In this document: piece after piece, positions 33,622-42,287 of the stretch
Position numbering within the stretch: the stretch's first letter is position 1
How the letters are laid out: each line of letters opens with the position of its first letter
Assembly: GCF_050613185.1 (NCBI RefSeq)
Contig: NZ_CP192511.1
Location: forward strand, 2,108,001 to 2,172,000
Direction of reading: 5' to 3'
Length of the DNA stretch: 64,000 bases
Source of the DNA: Chelonobacter sp050613185
GTDB taxonomy: Bacteria > Pseudomonadota > Gammaproteobacteria > Enterobacterales > Pasteurellaceae
Translations under genes and position numbers: made by a program
Notes under the pieces: model-generated
What the model was told of the DNA's origin: nothing
What the model saw: the letters and a program-made list of their open reading frames with translations, nothing else
Databases searched by the model: none

Positions 33622-34428
33622 TCAAATTTGTCGAGTCGAGCCAAGCTCAAGAGAGATCGTATTGGCGGTATGTTTGAGAGAAGTTAGCAGCGTATTTTTG
33701 CCCAATTGATTTAATCGTGCGGTTGAAAGTGAAATCGAAACCGAATAAATCACTTTGCCGTGGACATCAAAAATCGGGCAGGCGATACAGCTGACGCCCA
33801 ATTCGTTTTCTTCCGCATCCATGGCATAGCCGTGTTGGCGGATTTGTGCCAGTTCTTGTTCCATGCCTTGCAAAGTAGTGATGGTGTTGCAGGTTAACTG
33901 TTGAATGTTTTTTTGGTTGCTGCGCCAATAACGCGGCAGATAGTCGGCTTGATCATATGCCATAAAGATTTTTCCCATGGCAGAGCAATAAAGTTGCAGG
34001 TGTTGCCCGATATAAGAACGGGTGCGCATCATGCCGCTGGTCGGTTCTAATTTGTAGATCATAATGGCGTGTCCGTTTTCACGCATTGAAAAATTGACCG
34101 TTTCTTCGGTGTCCAGATTCAGTTGCTCTAAAAACGGAGAGGCGATATTGATAATATTCATGGAGGCGAGTGTTTTTTGCCCGATAGCCAAACATTTCGT
34201 GGTCAAGCGGTAGGTTCCCATGGTATTGGTCGGTTTGACATATCCGCAGGCTTGCAGACTTTGCAGCATTCGGTGCGTGGTGCTTTTATTCAATCCTGAG
34301 ATTTCGGATAGCTTCGCTAAAGGGCAGCCGTTGGGGAAATTACTCAAGATTTCGAGCAATGACAGTCCTCGAATCAAACTTTGATTGCTGCCGCCTCTTT
34401 TTTCTTCTTTTTCAGTATTCTTAATCAT
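33622..34428 (-). CDS. yiaJ: IclR family regulator of the diketogulonate genes
   Basis: Probable counterpart of E. coli YiaJ (PlaR), the repressor of yiaKLMNO. It has 268 residues: an N-terminal winged helix (about 20-80; SLIRGLSLLEILSNFPNG, then LNKSTTHRMLQSLQACGYV) and a C-terminal effector domain with YCSAMGKIFMAY and ENELGVSCIACPIFD, the signature of IclR ligand domains. AAGGCT precedes the ATG. It is divergent from yiaK and lies just upstream of the ABC/lactonase operon on the same strand, placed to control both. Confidence 0.88.
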   Translation of the reverse strand: MIKNTEKEEKRGGSNQSLIRGLSLLEILSNFPNGCPLAKLSEISGLNKSTTHRMLQSLQACGYVKPTNTMGTYRLTTKCLAIGQKTLASMNIINIASPFLEQLNLDTEETVNFSMRENGHAIMIYKLEPTSGMMRTRSYIGQHLQLYCSAMGKIFMAYDQADYLPRYWRSNQKNIQQLTCNTITTLQGMEQELAQIRQHGYAMDAEENELGVSCIACPIFDVHGKVIYSVSISLSTARLNQLGKNTLLTSLKHTANTISLELGSTRQI

Positions 34429-34489
34429 ATTGTTAGCCTTTATTGGTGTGTAACGCCATTATTCCCCTTTATGCTTGCGTAACGCAATG

Positions 34490-34515
34490 CCTTATCTTTT
34501 GAAAATGAGATAAGG
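34490..34515. promoter_or_regulatory. Dyad in the yiaJ-yiaK gap
   Basis: CCTTATCT (34490-34497) and AGATAAGG (34508-34515) are perfect inverted arms with a 10-base spacer. It overlaps the candidate CRP site. It may be a second regulator site; no T run follows, so it is not a terminator for yiaJ-side transcripts. Confidence 0.4.
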
Positions 34516-34524
34516 ATCACAATA
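34503..34524 (+). promoter_or_regulatory. Candidate CRP site in the yiaJ-yiaK gap
   Basis: TGAGA-N6-TCACA with AAA before it matches the 22-base CRP consensus at 16 positions by my count and 9 of 10 core bases. Its distance to the likely yiaK promoter is not a standard one, so it may serve yiaJ or act from further away. Confidence 0.45.
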
Positions 34525-34618
34525 TTGGGAATTATTTTTAACATATTGATTTATAAATAAATTTATTTGGAATTAAATTTGCTTAATTTTTTAAAATAAT
34601 ACAATATGTGAAATATCA

Positions 34619-34634
34619 TTTCACAATATGAAAT
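34619..34634 (+). promoter_or_regulatory. Candidate IclR-type operator before yiaK
   Basis: TTTCACAATATGAAAT repeats the motif at 33460-33475 with one base changed. A TACAAT box lies at 34600-34605, so the site would sit just after the transcription start and 22 bases before the yiaK ATG. TGTGAAA (34607-34613) adds a second inverted half, giving TGTGAAA-N5-TTTCACA. Confidence 0.55.
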
Positions 34635-34656
34635 TTAAATGGCAAAGAGGTTTAAC

Positions 34657-35655
34657 ATGCGAGTAAGTTATAACGACTTAAAACAAGAATTCAAACGTGT
34701 CCTGTTGGCGCGCGGAGTGGTTGAAGAAACGGCGGAGTCGTGCGCGGCATTGTTTGCCGATACCACGCAAGCGGGGGCGTATTCTCACGGGGTAAACCGT
34801 TTCCCGCGCTTTATCCAACAACTGGAAAATGGCGATATCGATCCGACGGCAGTGCCGAGCAAGGTGTTGTCATTGGGCGCAATTGAACAATGGGACGCCC
34901 ACCAAGCAATCGGTAACCTCACCGCAAAAGACATGATGGATCGCGCAATGGTATTGGCGGATCAGCACGGGATTGGGGTGGTCGCATTGAAAAACGCCAA
35001 TCACTGGATGCGCGGCGGCGGCTACGGCTGGCAAGCGGCGGAAAAAGGCTATATCGGCATTTGTTGGACCAATGCATTGGCGGTGATGCCGCCGTGGGGC
35101 GCGAAAGAGTGTCGTATCGGAACGAATCCGTTGATTATCGCCATTCCAAGCAACCCGATCACCATGGTGGATATGTCTTGCTCGATGTATTCCTACGGCA
35201 TGTTGGAAGTCAATCGTCTTGCGGGTCGCCAAACCTTTGTTGATGCCGGCTTTGATGATGACGGCAATTTGACCAAAGATCCGGCGACAGTCGAGAAAAA
35301 CCGCCGCCTATTGCCAATGGGCTATTGGAAAGGCTCCGGTTTATCGATTGTGTTGGATATGATCGCCACCTTATTGTCGAACGGGTTGTCGGTTGCGGAA
35401 GTCACCGAAGAAAAAGATGATGAATACTGTGTTTCTCAGGTGTTTATTGCGATTGAAATTGATCGTTTGATCGACGGCAAAACCAAAGATGAAAAACTGC
35501 AACGGATTATGGATTATGTCAAAACGGCGGAACGTGCCGATCCGAATGTGGAAGTGCGCTTGCCGGGACATGAGTTCACCACCATTCTGGCGGATAACCA
35601 AGCCAACGGCATTCCGGTTGACGATACGGTTTGGGCTAAATTGAAATCATTGTAG
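34657..35655 (+). CDS. yiaK: 2,3-diketo-L-gulonate reductase (3-dehydro-L-gulonate 2-dehydrogenase)
   Basis: NAD(P)H-dependent malate/lactate-dehydrogenase-2 family enzyme (also named DlgD) that reduces 2,3-diketo-L-gulonate to 3-keto-L-gulonate in the cytoplasm. It has 332 residues, equal to E. coli. Blocks YSHGVNRFPRFIQQLENGDI, NANHWMRGGGYGWQAAEKGY and PPWGAKECRIGTNPL are near those of YiaK; the histidine in SHGVNRFP is catalytic in this family. A frame is open from 34639, but AGAGG precedes the ATG at 34657. It starts the run yiaKLMNO. Confidence 0.96.
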   Translation: MRVSYNDLKQEFKRVLLARGVVEETAESCAALFADTTQAGAYSHGVNRFPRFIQQLENGDIDPTAVPSKVLSLGAIEQWDAHQAIGNLTAKDMMDRAMVLADQHGIGVVALKNANHWMRGGGYGWQAAEKGYIGICWTNALAVMPPWGAKECRIGTNPLIIAIPSNPITMVDMSCSMYSYGMLEVNRLAGRQTFVDAGFDDDGNLTKDPATVEKNRRLLPMGYWKGSGLSIVLDMIATLLSNGLSVAEVTEEKDDEYCVSQVFIAIEIDRLIDGKTKDEKLQRIMDYVKTAERADPNVEVRLPGHEFTTILADNQANGIPVDDTVWAKLKSL

Positions 35656-35670
35656 TCATGAGGTAACAGC

Positions 35671-36135
35671 ATGTTTTTCGGTCATCTTTCTAATTTTGAG
35701 GCAAAACACTATCCAAGTGCGGTACAAACCGCACTTGAATACCTCAAAAATACCGATTTCAACCGACTGGCGGCAGGGCGCTATCCGATCAAAGGCGATC
35801 TGATCTATGCACAAGTGCTGGATTTGGAAACACAACCAAAATCGACGATCCTGCCTGAAGTTCACCGCAATTATCTTGATGTGCAATATCTGCATGCCGG
35901 TTATGAACGGATCGGCGTGGCGATCGATTTGGGCAATAACCCGATTGCAAAAGCTTATGATCCGGCACGCGATATTTTATTTTACCAAAGCGTTGCCGAT
36001 GAATCCGAACTGATCATGCGCCCGGGCAATTTTGCCGTATTTTTTCCAAGCGATGTGCACCGTCCGGCGTGTCTTGACGGCGAAAGCGGCAAGATCCGTA
36101 AAGTCGTGGTGAAAATTGCGGTCGGTGAACTGTAA
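35671..36135 (+). CDS. yiaL: YhcH/YjgK/YiaL family protein
   Basis: Cupin-like protein of the YhcH/YjgK/YiaL family, 154 residues. Conserved histidine-containing blocks LPEVHRNYLDVQYLHAGYERI and FAVFFPSDVHRPAC probably bind a metal. Family members sit in sugar-acid and sialic-acid operons; an isomerase or mutarotase role has been proposed but I do not assign one. GAGG precedes the ATG; it lies 15 bases after yiaK. An uptake-signal inverted pair lies inside the first codons. Confidence 0.9.
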   Translation: MFFGHLSNFEAKHYPSAVQTALEYLKNTDFNRLAAGRYPIKGDLIYAQVLDLETQPKSTILPEVHRNYLDVQYLHAGYERIGVAIDLGNNPIAKAYDPARDILFYQSVADESELIMRPGNFAVFFPSDVHRPACLDGESGKIRKVVVKIAVGEL

Positions 36136-36158
36136 CAACATGAGATTTGGGGGTTCGC

Positions 36159-36641
36159 ATGAATCGAATTATTTCTTATACCAGTAAGGTGTTGGAAGTT
36201 TTAGTGGTGTCAATGTTGGCGGTCATGGCGTGCATGGTCTTTACCAACGTTGTTTTAAGATATGCGGGTAATACCAGTATCACCATTGCCGAAGAATTAT
36301 CGCGTTATCTGTTTGTTTGGGTCACGTTTTTGGGGGCGATTTTGATGTTTAAAGAAAACGGGCATGTGAGAGTGACGGTTCTGCCCGACAAACTCTCTCC
36401 GTTAAAACGAAAGATTTTGTCTCTTTTTACCGACGGCGTCATGTTGTATTGCTGCTATCTGATTTTTATCGGCAGTTATGCGCAAATGGAATTGAACATG
36501 AGCAATTATGCGCCGATTTCCGGCATTCCGACCGGGGTAAACTTTTTGGCGAGTGTGATTATGAGTGCACTGATTGGCGTCTTGTTGCTGGTTCGTTTGG
36601 CAAGCACGGCAATCCAGCTTAAACAAGGAGAATTATCATGA
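36159..36641 (+). CDS. yiaM: TRAP transporter small membrane subunit (2,3-diketo-L-gulonate)
   Basis: The DctQ-type small subunit, 160 residues with four membrane helices (KVLEVLVVSMLAVMACMVF first). It forms the membrane part with YiaN and is driven by sodium or proton gradients. The conserved EELSRYLFVWVTFLGA block is present. The ATG at 36159 is preferred to an in-frame start at 36147 by its spacing to GGGGG. It overlaps yiaN by four bases (ATGA). Confidence 0.92.
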   Translation: MNRIISYTSKVLEVLVVSMLAVMACMVFTNVVLRYAGNTSITIAEELSRYLFVWVTFLGAILMFKENGHVRVTVLPDKLSPLKRKILSLFTDGVMLYCCYLIFIGSYAQMELNMSNYAPISGIPTGVNFLASVIMSALIGVLLLVRLASTAIQLKQGELS

Positions 36642-37918
36642 CGATTGTTATTTTTCTCGGTGTTTTGTTAGGCTCGATTGCATTGGGTATTCCGGTCGCG
36701 TTCTCTTTGATTGTTTGTGCCGTTGCCTTGATGTTCCATTTGGATCTGTTTGACGCGCAAATTTTGGCGCAGAATTTGGTGAGTGGCGCCGATAGTTTTT
36801 CATTACTGGCAATTCCGTTCTTTATTCTTGCCGGTGAAATTATGAATGTCGGCGGTTTATCAAAACGGATCATTGATTTGCCGATGAAACTGGTCGGGCA
36901 TAAACGCGGCGGCTTGGGCTTTGTGGCGATTATCGCGGCGATGATTATGGCGAGTTTGTCCGGTTCGGCGGTGGCGGATACCGCAGCGGTTGCCGCAATG
37001 TTAATCCCAATGATGAAAACCACCGGCTATCCGGTCGAGCGTTCCGCCGGTTTAATCGGCGCGGCGGGGATTATCGCACCGATTATTCCCCCGTCAATTC
37101 CGTTTATTATCTTCGGGGTCGCCAGTGGCGTTTCCATCACCAAACTGTTTATGGCTGGGATTTTCCCCGGAATTCTGATGGGGGTTTGTTTAGCCGCATT
37201 ATGGGCTTGGCAGTCAAAACGGTTGAATTTGATGACTTTTTCTAAAGCGACCAAGCAAGAATTGTGCATTTCGTTTAAAAACAGCGTGTGGGCATTATTG
37301 CTGCCGGTCATCATCATCGGCGGATTCCGCTTAGGCATTTTTACCCCGACTGAAGCCGGGGCAGTGGCGGCATTTTATGCGCTTTTAGTGTCGATGTTTA
37401 TTTACCGTGAGTTAAAAATCACACAATTGTACGGCGTGTTATTGGCGGCGGGAAAAACCACCGCGGTGGTAATGTTACTGGTGGCGGCGGCGCAAGTGTC
37501 GGGCTGGCTGATCACGGTTGCCGAGTTGCCACAGATGATCACCGAGCTGTTAGAGCCGTTAATCGACTCGCCGACTTTGTTGCTGATTGTGATTATGATG
37601 GCGGTGTTCGTCATCGGTATGGTGATGGATTTGACCCCGACCGTGCTGATTTTAACCCCGGTATTAATGCCGTTGGTGGAAGAAGCGGGAATTGATCCGG
37701 TCTATTTTGGGGTGTTGTTCATTTTAAATACCTCAATCGGGTTGATTACGCCGCCGATTGGCAACGTATTGAATGTGATCACCGGCGTTTCCAAACTGCC
37801 GTTTGATCAAGCCGCAAAAGGTATTCTGCCGTACTTATTCATGTTACTGGCATTACTCTTTGTCTTTATTTTCTTCCCGGCATTAATTTTAACCCCGTTA
37901 AGTTGGTTACAACCTTAA
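36638..37918 (+). CDS. yiaN: TRAP transporter large membrane subunit (2,3-diketo-L-gulonate)
   Basis: The DctM-type subunit, 426 residues with about 12-13 hydrophobic segments. Family motifs include LAIPFFILAGEIMN, SLSGSAVADTAAVAA, GAAGIIAPIIPPSIPFII and LITPPIGNVLNV. AGGAG lies before the ATG, which overlaps the yiaM stop. It forms the transport channel with YiaM and takes ligand from YiaO. Confidence 0.95.
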   Translation: MTIVIFLGVLLGSIALGIPVAFSLIVCAVALMFHLDLFDAQILAQNLVSGADSFSLLAIPFFILAGEIMNVGGLSKRIIDLPMKLVGHKRGGLGFVAIIAAMIMASLSGSAVADTAAVAAMLIPMMKTTGYPVERSAGLIGAAGIIAPIIPPSIPFIIFGVASGVSITKLFMAGIFPGILMGVCLAALWAWQSKRLNLMTFSKATKQELCISFKNSVWALLLPVIIIGGFRLGIFTPTEAGAVAAFYALLVSMFIYRELKITQLYGVLLAAGKTTAVVMLLVAAAQVSGWLITVAELPQMITELLEPLIDSPTLLLIVIMMAVFVIGMVMDLTPTVLILTPVLMPLVEEAGIDPVYFGVLFILNTSIGLITPPIGNVLNVITGVSKLPFDQAAKGILPYLFMLLALLFVFIFFPALILTPLSWLQP

Positions 37919-37946
37919 CGCTTACTTTCACTTTTAGGAGAACAAT

Positions 37947-38924
37947 ATGAAAAAATTAACCGCACTTTTAACCGGTTTGACGCTGGTTGCCGCGACTATG
38001 ACAGCGCAAGCTGCGACCTCATTACGTTTTGGCTATGAAGCGCCGCGTAGCGATACGCAACATGCCGCGGCGAAAAAATTTGATGAGTTACTAAAAGAAA
38101 AAACCAAAGGCGAACTGAAATTATCGCTGTTCCCGGACAGCACCTTAGGCAATGCGCAAACCATGATCAGCGCTGTGCGCGGCGGAACAATCGATATCGA
38201 AATGTCCGGTTCGCCGAATTTCAGCGGCTTGGTTTCCAACTTGAATGTGATCGACATTCCGTTTATTTTCCGTGACAAAGCGCACGCCTACCGTGTGTTG
38301 GACGGCGAAATCGGACAAGGCTTATTGAAAGAGTTGGAAGAAAAAGATCTGAAAGGCTTGGCATTCTGGGAAGTCGGCTTCCGTTCGATCACCAACTCGA
38401 AACACCCGGTTAATACGCCTGATGATGTCAAAGGCTTAAAAATCCGGACTAACCAAAATCCGATGTACGTTGAAGCGTTTAAATTGTTAGGTGCTAATCC
38501 GGTGCCAATGCCGTTGTCCGAGCTTTATACCGCACTTGAAACCCGTGCGGTTGACGCGCAAGAGCACCCGATCGGTATCGTGTGGTCAACCAAACTGTAC
38601 GAAGTACAAAAACATTTGAGTTTGACCAATCATGGTTACACGCCGCTATTGGTAGTGATGAACAAGAAGAAATTCGACGCGTTCTCACCGGAAGTGCAGC
38701 AAGCGATCTTAGCGGCGGCGAAAGAAGCCGGGGCTTATCAGCGGGAGTTGAATGCCGCCAACGAAGCGGATATTCTGGATAAATTCCGTAAAGCCGGTAT
38801 GGAAATTGTTGAGCATGTGGATACCAAACCGTTCCGTGATATTGTAGAACAGCCGGTTCGTCAATATTTCATTGAACGCAATGGCGACACCTTGATCAAA
38901 CAAGTTGACGCCTTAGCGGAATAA
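37947..38924 (+). CDS. yiaO: TRAP transporter periplasmic binding protein (2,3-diketo-L-gulonate)
   Basis: DctP-type binding protein of 325 residues. The signal peptide is MKKLTALLTGLTLVAATMTA with cleavage after AQA near residue 22. The family arginine that grips the substrate carboxylate lies in GLKIRTNQNPMYVEAFKLLGA. AGGAG precedes the ATG. It ends the yiaKLMNO run and is followed by a strong terminator. Confidence 0.94.
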   Translation: MKKLTALLTGLTLVAATMTAQAATSLRFGYEAPRSDTQHAAAKKFDELLKEKTKGELKLSLFPDSTLGNAQTMISAVRGGTIDIEMSGSPNFSGLVSNLNVIDIPFIFRDKAHAYRVLDGEIGQGLLKELEEKDLKGLAFWEVGFRSITNSKHPVNTPDDVKGLKIRTNQNPMYVEAFKLLGANPVPMPLSELYTALETRAVDAQEHPIGIVWSTKLYEVQKHLSLTNHGYTPLLVVMNKKKFDAFSPEVQQAILAAAKEAGAYQRELNAANEADILDKFRKAGMEIVEHVDTKPFRDIVEQPVRQYFIERNGDTLIKQVDALAE

Positions 38925-38935
38925 TCTGTTTATCG

Positions 38936-38967
38936 GCAGGTTATGTTTCGACATAGCCTGCTTTTTA
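38936..38967 (+). terminator. Intrinsic terminator after yiaO
   Basis: GCAGGTTATGT and ACATAGCCTGC form an 11-base stem (one G-T pair) closed by a TTCG tetraloop and followed by TTTTTA. It is textbook in form. It separates yiaKLMNO from lyxK-ulaE-ulaF. Confidence 0.9.
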
Positions 38968-39060
38968 TACAGTGGGTTATTATTTGGAAATAATTTGATG
39001 ATTCAAACAATAATCTATTGAATATTAGTCTATTAAATATTTAAGCAGTAAGGGAAAAAT

Positions 39061-40545
39061 ATGGATTTTTGGTTGGGAATCGATTGCGGCGGCACGTTTA
39101 TCAAAGCGGCGATTTATGATAGCAAAGGCAAAGAATACGGCAATTTTCGCCAGAATTTAACCATTATCAATGCGAAACCGGGCTGGGCGGAGCGTGATCT
39201 GACCGCACTTTGGGCAGCTTGTGCCGAGGTGATTGCCGGGGCGGTTCAAGCGGCGAATATTGCGGCGGAAGCGATTAAAGGCGTGGGCATATCCGCGCAA
39301 GGCAAAGGATTATATTTATTAGACAAACAAAAACAACCGCTAGGCTACGGCATTATTTCTGCCGATCAACGTGCATTAGAGATTGTGAAACAGTGGCAGG
39401 CGGACGGGATTCCGCAAACCTTATATCCTTTAACCCGACAAACTTTGTGGACAGGACATCCGGTCTCGATTTTGCGTTGGTTAAAAGAACATGAGCCTGA
39501 GCGTTACGCACAAATCGGCAGCGTGTTGATGACGCACGATTATTTGCGTTTCTGCCTGACCGGCGAAATTGCCTGCGAAGAAACCAATATTTCCGAATCC
39601 AATTTATATAATATGCAGACAGGGGAGTATGATCCGCACTTAGCCGAGTTGTTGGGCATTGAAGAAATGATGTCGGCATTGCCACCGATAATCGGTTCAT
39701 CGCAAATTGCCGGTTATATTACCGAACAAGCGGCAAAACAGACGGGCTTAAAAGCCGGCACGGCGGTGGTCGGCGGGCTGTTTGATGTGGTGTCAACCGC
39801 ACTTTGCGCCGGTTTGGACGATGAAAGCAAACTGAATGCGGTGCTCGGCACTTGGTCTGTGGTGAGCGGCATTACCGATCATATTGATGATTCGCAAGCA
39901 TTGCCTTTTGTTTATGGACGGCATGCGCAACAAGGCGAGTTTATTGTACATGAAGCCAGCCCGACGTCGGCGGCGAATTTGGAATGGTTTACCAAGCAGT
40001 GGAATATCAATGATTACAATGCCATTAACCAAGCGGTCGCCGCCTTGCCAAAAGCGCAAAGCAGCGTGCTGTTCGTGCCGTTTTTGTATGGTTCGAATGC
40101 CGGTTTAGGCATGCAAGCCGGGTTTTACGGGCTGCAATCGCTGCATACGCAAGATCACTTATGGCAAGCGATTTATGAAGGGGTTATTTTCAGTTTGGCA
40201 TACCATTTGGAACGAATGCTACAGCGTTTTCCCAACACCTCCATCATCCGAGTAACCGGCGGTCCGGCGCGTTCGCCGGTCTGGATGCAAATGCTGGCGG
40301 ATTTAACCGGCTTGCCGATTGAAATTCCACAAATTGAAGAGACCGGCTGTTTGGGGGCGGCATTGATGGCGATGGTCGGTAATCAGGTCTTTAGCGACAG
40401 CAAGCAAGCGCAACACGTTGTCAGCGCGCAAATGAAACGGATTGAACCTGATCCGACAGTCTATGATAAATATCAAAATAAATATAAAAAATATAAATTA
40501 TTGCTTGAAAGTCTGCAGCATTTTAATAATCATTGTTATGATTGA
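39061..40545 (+). CDS. lyxK: L-xylulose / 3-keto-L-gulonate kinase
   Basis: FGGY-family carbohydrate kinase of 494 residues, the length of E. coli LyxK. It starts MDFWLGIDCGGTFIKAAIYD (ATP phosphate loop) and contains the C-terminal VTGGPARSPVWMQMLADLTG and ETGCLGAALMA blocks. In E. coli it phosphorylates L-xylulose and also 3-keto-L-gulonate, which joins the YiaK product to UlaD. AAGGGA precedes the ATG. A terminator lies upstream, so it may need its own promoter in the AT-rich gap at 38970-39050. Confidence 0.92.
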   Translation: MDFWLGIDCGGTFIKAAIYDSKGKEYGNFRQNLTIINAKPGWAERDLTALWAACAEVIAGAVQAANIAAEAIKGVGISAQGKGLYLLDKQKQPLGYGIISADQRALEIVKQWQADGIPQTLYPLTRQTLWTGHPVSILRWLKEHEPERYAQIGSVLMTHDYLRFCLTGEIACEETNISESNLYNMQTGEYDPHLAELLGIEEMMSALPPIIGSSQIAGYITEQAAKQTGLKAGTAVVGGLFDVVSTALCAGLDDESKLNAVLGTWSVVSGITDHIDDSQALPFVYGRHAQQGEFIVHEASPTSAANLEWFTKQWNINDYNAINQAVAALPKAQSSVLFVPFLYGSNAGLGMQAGFYGLQSLHTQDHLWQAIYEGVIFSLAYHLERMLQRFPNTSIIRVTGGPARSPVWMQMLADLTGLPIEIPQIEETGCLGAALMAMVGNQVFSDSKQAQHVVSAQMKRIEPDPTVYDKYQNKYKKYKLLLESLQHFNNHCYD

Positions 40546-40595
40546 ATTTGATATTTTATGATTTATTTTGATTTTCACAGTAAAAGAGGTAATGA

Positions 40596-41456
40596 ATGAG
40601 AAAACATAAATTGGGTATCTATGAAAAAGCCTTGCCCAAAAATTTAAGTTGGCAGGATCGCTTGTCGATTGCCAAAAGCTGCGGGTTTGATTTTGTTGAG
40701 ATTTCAATTGATGAAAGCGATGAGCGGCTGGCACGTTTGGATTGGAGCAAAGCGGAGCGTCTGGAGATTGTACAAGCCATCTTAGAAACCGGCATTACCA
40801 TTCCGTCGATGTGCTTATCCGGACACCGCCGTTTCCCGTTTGGCAGCCACGATGAAAAAGTGCGGTCCGAAGCCTATGCGATAATGGAAAAAGCGATTCA
40901 ACTGGCGAGTGATATCGGCATTCGCACCATTCAGTTGGCGGGCTATGATGTGTATTACGAAGAGCAAGACGAGGGCACGTTACAACGTTTTAGCGAAGGC
41001 ATGCAGTGGGCGGTAGAGAAAGCGGCGAGCGCGCAAGTGATGTTGGCGGTCGAAATTATGGACACGCCGTTTATGAATTCGATCAGCAAATGGAAACAAT
41101 GGGATCAACTGTTAGCCTCACCTTGGTTCACGGTTTATCCGGACGTCGGCAATCTGTCCGCTTGGGGCAATGATGTCACGAAAGAGCTGGAGTTGGGCAT
41201 TGATCGTATCGCCGCAATTCACTTAAAAGACACTTACGCCGTAACCGACACCTGCAAGGGGCAGTTCCGTGATGTGCCGTTCGGCGAAGGTTGCGTGGAT
41301 TTTGTCAAGGTGTTCGAAACCTTGCGACGTTTGAATTATCGCGGCGCTTTCCTCATTGAAATGTGGACGGAAAAATCGGACGAGCCGATTATGGAAATTA
41401 TCAACGCACGCCGCTGGATTGAAACTAAAATGAAAGAAGGGAATTTCGTATGTTAA
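40596..41456 (+). CDS. ulaE: L-xylulose-5-phosphate 3-epimerase
   Basis: TIM-barrel epimerase converting L-xylulose 5-phosphate to L-ribulose 5-phosphate; 286 residues. It begins MRKHKLGIYEKALPKNLSWQ and has the metal-ligand stretches VEIMDTPFMNSISKW, VYPDVGNLSAWG and IHLKDTY, and a C-terminal GAFLIEMW. An ATG four bases earlier is out of frame and closes at once. AAGAGGT precedes the start. It overlaps ulaF by seven bases. Confidence 0.95.
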   Translation: MRKHKLGIYEKALPKNLSWQDRLSIAKSCGFDFVEISIDESDERLARLDWSKAERLEIVQAILETGITIPSMCLSGHRRFPFGSHDEKVRSEAYAIMEKAIQLASDIGIRTIQLAGYDVYYEEQDEGTLQRFSEGMQWAVEKAASAQVMLAVEIMDTPFMNSISKWKQWDQLLASPWFTVYPDVGNLSAWGNDVTKELELGIDRIAAIHLKDTYAVTDTCKGQFRDVPFGEGCVDFVKVFETLRRLNYRGAFLIEMWTEKSDEPIMEIINARRWIETKMKEGNFVC

Positions 41457-42145
41457 AAAAATTGAAACAACAGGTTTTTGAAGCGAATTTGGATTTGCCG
41501 AAATATGGACTGGTGACATTTACTTGGGGCAATGTCAGCGGTATTGATCGGGAAAAAGGCTTGGTGGTCATCAAACCGTCCGGTGTCGAATATGATGTGA
41601 TGACGGCGGACGATATGGTGGTGGTTGATCTGCATAGCGGGGAAGTGGTTGAAGGCAGGAAAAAACCGTCTTCCGATACCCCGACCCATTTGGAATTATA
41701 CCGTCAATTCCCGGACATCGGCGGGATTGTGCATACCCATTCCCGCCATGCGACCACTTGGGCGCAGGCAGGGCATGATTTGGCGGCATTAGGCACGACT
41801 CATGCGGACTATTTTTACGGTTCCATTCCTTGCACCCGTTTGATGACCGACGAAGAGATTCAAGGGGAATATGAGCTGGAAACGGGGAAAGTGATTGTCG
41901 AGACGTTTGCGACCCGTGGTATCAAAGCCAAAGATATTCCGGCGGTGTTGGTTCATTCGCACGGGCCTTTTGCTTGGGGCGGCGATCCGCACAATGCGGT
42001 GCACAATGCCGTGGTGCTGGAAGAAATTGCCTATATGAATCTGTTTACTTATCAGCTGAACCCAACTGCGGAGAGTATGCAGCAAACCTTGTTGGATAAG
42101 CATTACCTGCGTAAACACGGCAAAAATGCTTATTACGGGCAGTAA
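41450..42145 (+). CDS. ulaF: L-ribulose-5-phosphate 4-epimerase
   Basis: Zinc class II aldolase-like epimerase making D-xylulose 5-phosphate, which enters the pentose phosphate pathway. It has 231 residues. Ligands Asp76, His95 and His97 lie in SSDTPTHLEL and IVHTHSRHATTWAQAG; a further His is in VHSHGPFAWG. The ATG lies inside the end of ulaE, so they are coupled. An uptake-signal terminator follows. Confidence 0.96.
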   Translation: MLKKLKQQVFEANLDLPKYGLVTFTWGNVSGIDREKGLVVIKPSGVEYDVMTADDMVVVDLHSGEVVEGRKKPSSDTPTHLELYRQFPDIGGIVHTHSRHATTWAQAGHDLAALGTTHADYFYGSIPCTRLMTDEEIQGEYELETGKVIVETFATRGIKAKDIPAVLVHSHGPFAWGGDPHNAVHNAVVLEEIAYMNLFTYQLNPTAESMQQTLLDKHYLRKHGKNAYYGQ

Positions 42146-42178
42146 GAATCATGCATTGATAATTCACATCTAACCATG

Positions 42179-42215
42179 ACCGCACTTTGTTTTGAAGCAA
42201 GTGCGGTTATTTTTT
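42179..42215 (+). terminator. Inverted uptake-signal terminator after ulaF
   Basis: ACCGCACTT (42179-42187) and AAGTGCGGT (42199-42207) form a 9-base stem followed by TATTTTTTA. It separates ulaF from the higBA promoter. Confidence 0.82.
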
Positions 42216-42227
42216 ATGCGCTATCAA

Positions 42228-42256
42228 TTGAATTTATAATTTACGGCTTATATAAT
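42228..42256 (+). promoter_or_regulatory. Promoter of higBA
   Basis: TTGAAT (42228-42233) and TATAAT (42251-42256) are spaced by 17 bases and end 31 bases before the higB start. The TATA of the -10 box and a second TATA at 42267 may be part of a HigA operator. Confidence 0.7.
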
Positions 42257-42287
42257 GGTTTGTGCATATAAAGGGGAAAGAGGCTAG

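Noticed and set aside
34600..34626. TGTGA...TCACA before yiaK as a CRP site
   Set aside because: The spacer between TGTGA and TCACA is nine bases, not six; it fits a dyad for another regulator better.
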